This document shows positions 61,442 to 64,000 of a stretch of 64,000 bases of DNA, in pieces; position 1 is the first letter of the stretch, and the number at the start of each line of letters is the position of its first letter. Origin of the DNA: Odontesthes bonariensis (Eukaryota > Chordata > Actinopteri > Atheriniformes > Atherinopsidae); contig NC_134526.1 in assembly GCF_027942865.1 (NCBI RefSeq), forward strand, positions 8,102,784 to 8,166,783, in the 5' to 3' direction. Both the position numbers and the translations under genes were made by a program. The notes beneath the pieces are model-generated. The model was not told the origin of the DNA, searched no databases, and was given only the letters and a program-made list of their open reading frames with translations.

Positions 61442-64000
61442 ATGGGAAGGTATACGTGTGCCTACAACTGCGAGAATGCAAACGATTCAGATGTTAAGTT
61501 CTTTAAGTAAGTTGTTAATTTAAGTAATAAATTGTTACCTACAGACAAAGAACAGTTAGCTGGTTAGATTTTTGATGTAAAGCTAAATTACAAAGTTTTT
61601 ACATGGATTGTACAAGTATGACTTATTTAGAGATATCTGCTTATTCTAATTTCTACAAATTTAAGAAAAGTTAGATACCTTTGGTGAAAGAATTGGACTG
61701 TAGTAATTTAGTCCCTTTCTGTTTGCATGGAGTGGTTCATTTTGGAGGCAGACATTTCTCCATGTATTATATTTATTTATGATATAGTAATGAAAAAAGA
61801 GCCTCAGTTCACTGGGCAGATCCTTTCCATTTGAGTTCAGACTATGATTGAAAGAAATGGAAATTAACAGTCAGTGCACTGAAATAAAATATGTTCTCCT
61901 TTACAAAAGTATACATTTGATTCTTTTGGACAAGTAACCCGTAAAAAGCAAGTTTCATACATTATAAATGACAGAATATCACATGTAAGTAAGAAAAAGA
62001 ATAACATTATGTGGCTTACATCTACAAAACCAGGCCATGCTGCTGTGAACTCTTCAGCATAATATATAACATATCAGAATTTTAAAAGAGGACTTTTAAC
62101 AGATATAATAAATTGGCCAGATTTTTACCTACTTTAAAATCGTTTTCAGTAGGGTTGAATGACTGTGAAACTGTGGGCCGACACCGATGTTATTAATGAT
62201 CATTTTGCCGCTTGCCAATAGCTGATTGGTTTGTTTTGTTTTGTACCTTTAATATCAGTGAAACAAAAAACATAATAATAAAAAAGGAATTTTGGTATTT
62301 TAGCCTTTCATCACACTATCTTTGAATGAGCAAAAAAAAAATCATACAAATGTGATACCCAACTATTATTAGAAGTATTCCTTTGTGTGATAAATAAGTC
62401 CATTCTGAACAATTTGGTGGAAAATTTTGGCTTATAAGTAGTAGAAATACTGTTCAAAGTTGGCGGGTTGTGTACGTCACCTGAACAAGCATGTTTCCCC
62501 CTTTTTTTTCAAGAATAAAAAATGGACTGGATCCTAGAATAATGATTTTTTTTTTAGTGTTGCTTGGACTTGTACTTTGCATGGCCATGGCTGTTTTAAC
62601 AAGCTTTGTGTTACTTTAGGTTTCCCCTATACAATCCCAGAAAACTTAAGAAATGGCTTACAAACATGAAGTGGAAGGACTGGACTCCAACTCGCTTTTC
62701 TGTGCTGTGCAGCAATCACTTTGAGGAGCAGTACCTTGACAAAACAGCAAAAAGCGTGACACTTCGAGAAGATGCCGTGCCCACCATATTTTCATCCCCC
62801 GACAACACACAGAAGAAAAAGGTTTGTGTTTACTGTACTTCTCCCAAATGAATACGGCTCCAGTTTAACAGTGTTTGACAATAAAGTCTTAAACCTTTTG
62901 GAAGGCTCATGCTTCTGCAAAAACTTTTACTAAAATAATGTTTATATTCCTGTGTCTGTCCCATTGATACAGGCCTCTGTTAACCCAAAACGTAAAAGGC
63001 TCAAGGTGAGACCGTACTGCTCTGTGTAACTTTTAAAATGATTTTATTCACCTCTGAAGAACAAACATCTAAACACATTGTGTTGTGAATCCAGCCACCT
63101 GGTGCTAAAGCCTCAGAGAAAGAGTCGGCTCAGTCTGCAGCGACCTCTCCCACCACTGCAAAAAACAGCAGCCAGAACAAAGAACTCAGCCAGACAGAAC
63201 AACAGCCTTCAGGGTATGTAACAACCCACAAGGAGCTCTTATAGCTTCAGAAACATTTAGAATTTGCAAATGTCACAAGAAGAAACATAAATAAATGCAT
63301 GACATCTCAACTATAGATTTGATGTCTTTATTCAGTAAATTGTGAACAATTATGATATGTTTACTGGGTAATGTTGTGTTCACCTTTAAAGTTCTGCCAT
63401 CAAATAAGTGCAAGTTCAGTGTATTTTTTACACTGTTTATTACTTTGAAAAACAGTTGTTTTGTTTCCTCTTTGATTTGTTAGTTTTTTTCTGTTTTTCT
63501 GCTCAGAGACGCAGACCCACAAAAGGCGGAGAAATGGAGAGTCATAGTTGATGAGGGGCTAATGAAGATCGAGTCATTCCCACATTTCTTTCATGGAGAT
63601 TACTGTGTACCACAGGTCGGTGGTCATGTTTGACAAGAAGATTTATTATCTATTCATCTGTTTGATAACATGGCATGTCACTGGTGTAAATGTTCATTTT
63701 GAGCTTAGCTTGACACTTGTGGTATCACATCAGGTAAAACGACTTTGGTCAGGTTCTTACTTTGATCAATTTAGTTAATTGTATCTGTATTTATGTCCAA
63801 ATTGTCCCTTTTTCTGTCTGTGTTTTGTCATATGACTCAACAGAGTATTCAGTGGGCTCCAGATAATGTTTTCAGGGTAAGTTGTCAGAATCATTTTAAA
63901 ATTTGATATTTTGCCTTAAGGCACACTGTGGGAAGAGTGAATTTAATCACATTCTCTTCTATCATTTTTACAGACAGACTGTGAAGGCTCTGAAAATCTG
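61442..64000 (+). CDS. THAP-domain zinc-finger protein (3' partial)
   Basis: Exons 61442-61506, 62620-62821, 62973-63005, 63095-63213, 63507-63615, 63844-63876 and 63974 to beyond the right edge, all in phase. The start MGRYTCAYNC opens a THAP domain, a C2CH zinc-binding DNA-binding fold. The ligands are Cys6, Cys10, Cys52 and His55 (in LCSNHF), with the conserved Pro28 and Trp34 region and the closing AVPTIF at residues 74-79. After it come a basic patch (NPKRKRLK), a likely nuclear localisation signal, a Ser/Gln-rich linker, and a segment (EKWRVIVDEGLMKIESFPHF) that I do not recognise. THAP proteins act in transcription or derive from P-element-type transposases. No transposase catalytic core is seen in the part in view, so which member this is stays open. 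Confidence 0.85.

Overview
This window looks like nuclear DNA from a ray-finned fish, probably a percomorph-like teleost; the species cannot be read from sequence alone. The evidence is compact vertebrate GT-AG genes, fish-type LINE and SINE remnants, and a gene set that in human lies in 16p11.2: hsd3b7, tbc1d10b, mylpf, cd2bp2, prr14, tmem265 and rusf1. I found no prokaryotic, viral or organellar genes, no retrovirus-like element and no CRISPR array.

Layout: hsd3b7 (+, 5' end outside the window) at 386-7726; tbc1d10b (+) at 12369-17911 with a long 3' UTR; mylpf (-) at 24853-21767, convergent with tbc1d10b; a large gap with a candidate muscle regulatory cluster and a long GATA microsatellite; a pheta/sesquipedalian gene (-) at 31382-30016; cd2bp2 (+) at 34750-37650; prr14 (+) at 39885-49373; a small two-exon CD225/TMEM265-like gene (-) at 51937-51255, tail-to-tail with prr14; a gap rich in decayed LINE and SINE pieces; rusf1 (+) at 57093-60760; and the start of a THAP zinc-finger gene (+) from 61442 running off the right edge. 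I rebuilt each coding sequence exon by exon from splice sites. Phase is kept at every junction, and none of the host genes shows an internal stop or frameshift.

The genes do not form one pathway. They cover bile-acid synthesis (hsd3b7), Rab inactivation (tbc1d10b), fast-muscle contraction (mylpf), endosomal recycling (pheta), U5 snRNP/splicing (cd2bp2), heterochromatin-lamina tethering (prr14), a small membrane protein, an RUS-family membrane protein, and a DNA-binding THAP protein. What links them is conserved synteny.

The points most worth a second look are: a pheta gene inside the 16p11.2-like block; a 1308-residue prr14 with a candidate HP1 motif, a candidate PP2A-B56 motif and a start codon overlapped by a uORF; a MEF2 plus E-box cluster upstream of mylpf; a shared GGTGGCGG-type and GAAGAAGAAG motif pair in two promoters, one with a CTCF-like match; and a deletion-derived LINE that keeps part of an SGNH-esterase-like ORF1. 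I saw no clearly new multi-gene system.
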